The notes below the pieces were generated by a model. It saw nothing but the letters and a program-made list of their open reading frames with translations, was not told the origin of the DNA and made no database searches. 64,000 nt of DNA from Pyrocephalus nanus. Its lineage: Eukaryota; Chordata; Aves; Passeriformes; Tyrannidae. Positions 63,291-64,000 of the stretch are shown one piece after another; within the stretch, counting starts at the first letter, position 1; each line of letters opens with the position of its first letter. Location: contig CM076276.1 in NCBI GenBank assembly GCA_038380795.1, positions 16,284,001 through 16,348,000 on the forward strand, in the 5' to 3' direction. The translations under genes were made by a program, and so were the position numbers.

Positions 63291-64000
63291 GTGGCTTATG
63301 CACGCATCTTCATGTCAAATTCTTGCTCATGCTCTTATATGACACTTCACGTTTTGTCAGGCCTTTGTAAAACTAATCTTGTCTTACCTATAATCATCCA
63401 AAAGTCAGAGATGCAAAGGTCCTATTTTGTGTCTGTCCCTTTGAACCTATTATGTTTGTCTACACAATTCTTCTATTTCTCTTCCTCTATCTCATCAAAC
63501 ACAAGCTTCTTGTCCCCCACTCCCAAAGTCACTGGCAGCCTCTCCTTGTCCTGTTGTCATCTCTCCTTTCCCCATCAAGAAGGGAGCTCTATGATGTCAG
63601 CTTCCACCTCCCACTAGATTGCTAAATCACCTCCTCCTAATTATCCTTTATGCTACTGCTTACATATCGAAGGTACTGCCTAGAATTCGCCTGGGCTACC
63701 TCATTCTTTAGGTCTCCCTGTAAAGCTCTGCTTTACTGAGTTGCTAAAACCAAGATGATATCTAGGCTACCCACATGCTGGGACTGTGTTGTCACCTTCT
63801 TGTTCTACTTCCCCTCTCAGTGTTATCTATCAAATAATTTATTTTACCTTATAAATTCTTAAAAGAAAATCTTTTTATTGTGTATTCAGCTGGACCCCAA
63901 ATGTGGGGGTGAATCTGTGAATATGAATTCCTGCTAATAGATCTACCAATAACAGTTAATGATGTGCCTTTCTGTCAGTAAGCAGCTGAGAGCATTTAAA

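Larger units (their letters stand above)
60340..64000. other. Non-coding DNA downstream of IL21R
   Basis: No exon could be supported on either strand. A (TG)n run lies at 62,546-62,565 and (ATGG)n at 62,997-63,016, and there is a small CR1 end at 63,249. GTF3C1 would be expected next on the minus strand by synteny with mammals, but no coding exon of it was recognised in this stretch. Confidence 0.5.

Noticed and set aside
62000..64000. GTF3C1 3' exons expected by synteny
   Set aside because: No minus-strand frame with recognisable TFIIIC220 sequence or good splice borders was seen.

Overview
This is a 64 kb piece of bird nuclear genome, most likely from a passerine. It holds four intact, multi-exon, intron-rich protein genes in the order KDM8 (+), NSMCE1 (-), IL4R (+), IL21R (+). 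From general knowledge this is the conserved amniote block found on human 16p12. The bird call rests on CR1 LINE 3' ends, on two SINEs with a tRNA-Ile-like head and a CR1-like tail (the TguSINE1 type known from songbirds), and on avian-type endogenous retrovirus LTRs. There were no database searches: names come from reading the spliced proteins against remembered families, and splice sites were read by eye.

Layout. 1-6.1 kb is non-coding and carries a CR1 fragment and a well-preserved solo LTR. 6.1-7.3 kb is a CpG island with the KDM8 promoter and exon 1; KDM8 runs to 11,656 and its last exons are surrounded by two degraded LTRs. NSMCE1 converges on it from the other strand (coding 20,017 down to 13,321). 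20.8-21.8 kb is a second CpG island that holds the NSMCE1 first exon and probably the untranslated first exon of IL4R, a likely bidirectional promoter. IL4R coding exons lie at 24,845-34,434. 34.5-46.5 kb is intergenic with no exon I could recognise and one CR1 copy. IL21R coding exons lie at 46,603-59,184, followed by about 1.1 kb of 3' UTR. 60.4-64 kb is non-coding; GTF3C1, expected next by synteny, is not visible.

How the genes relate. KDM8 is a JmjC-domain 2-oxoglutarate oxygenase and NSMCE1 a RING subunit of the SMC5/6 complex; both are housekeeping-type genes with CpG-island promoters. IL4R and IL21R are adjacent class I cytokine receptor chains with the same succession of intron phases, as expected of tandem duplicates. 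Both have a signal peptide, two fibronectin-type halves with WSEWS, one membrane segment, a Box 1 motif and a long cytoplasmic last exon with STAT-docking tyrosines.

The most striking observation is in the IL4R last exon. The tyrosine motif that recruits STAT6 in mammals has been amplified into an 18-residue (54-bp) tandem array of five units, four of which keep the tyrosine. Next in interest are a perfect 20-bp inverted repeat in the IL21R 3' UTR, the shared NSMCE1/IL4R promoter, and a GT-rich 20-bp repeat lying against an NSMCE1 splice donor.
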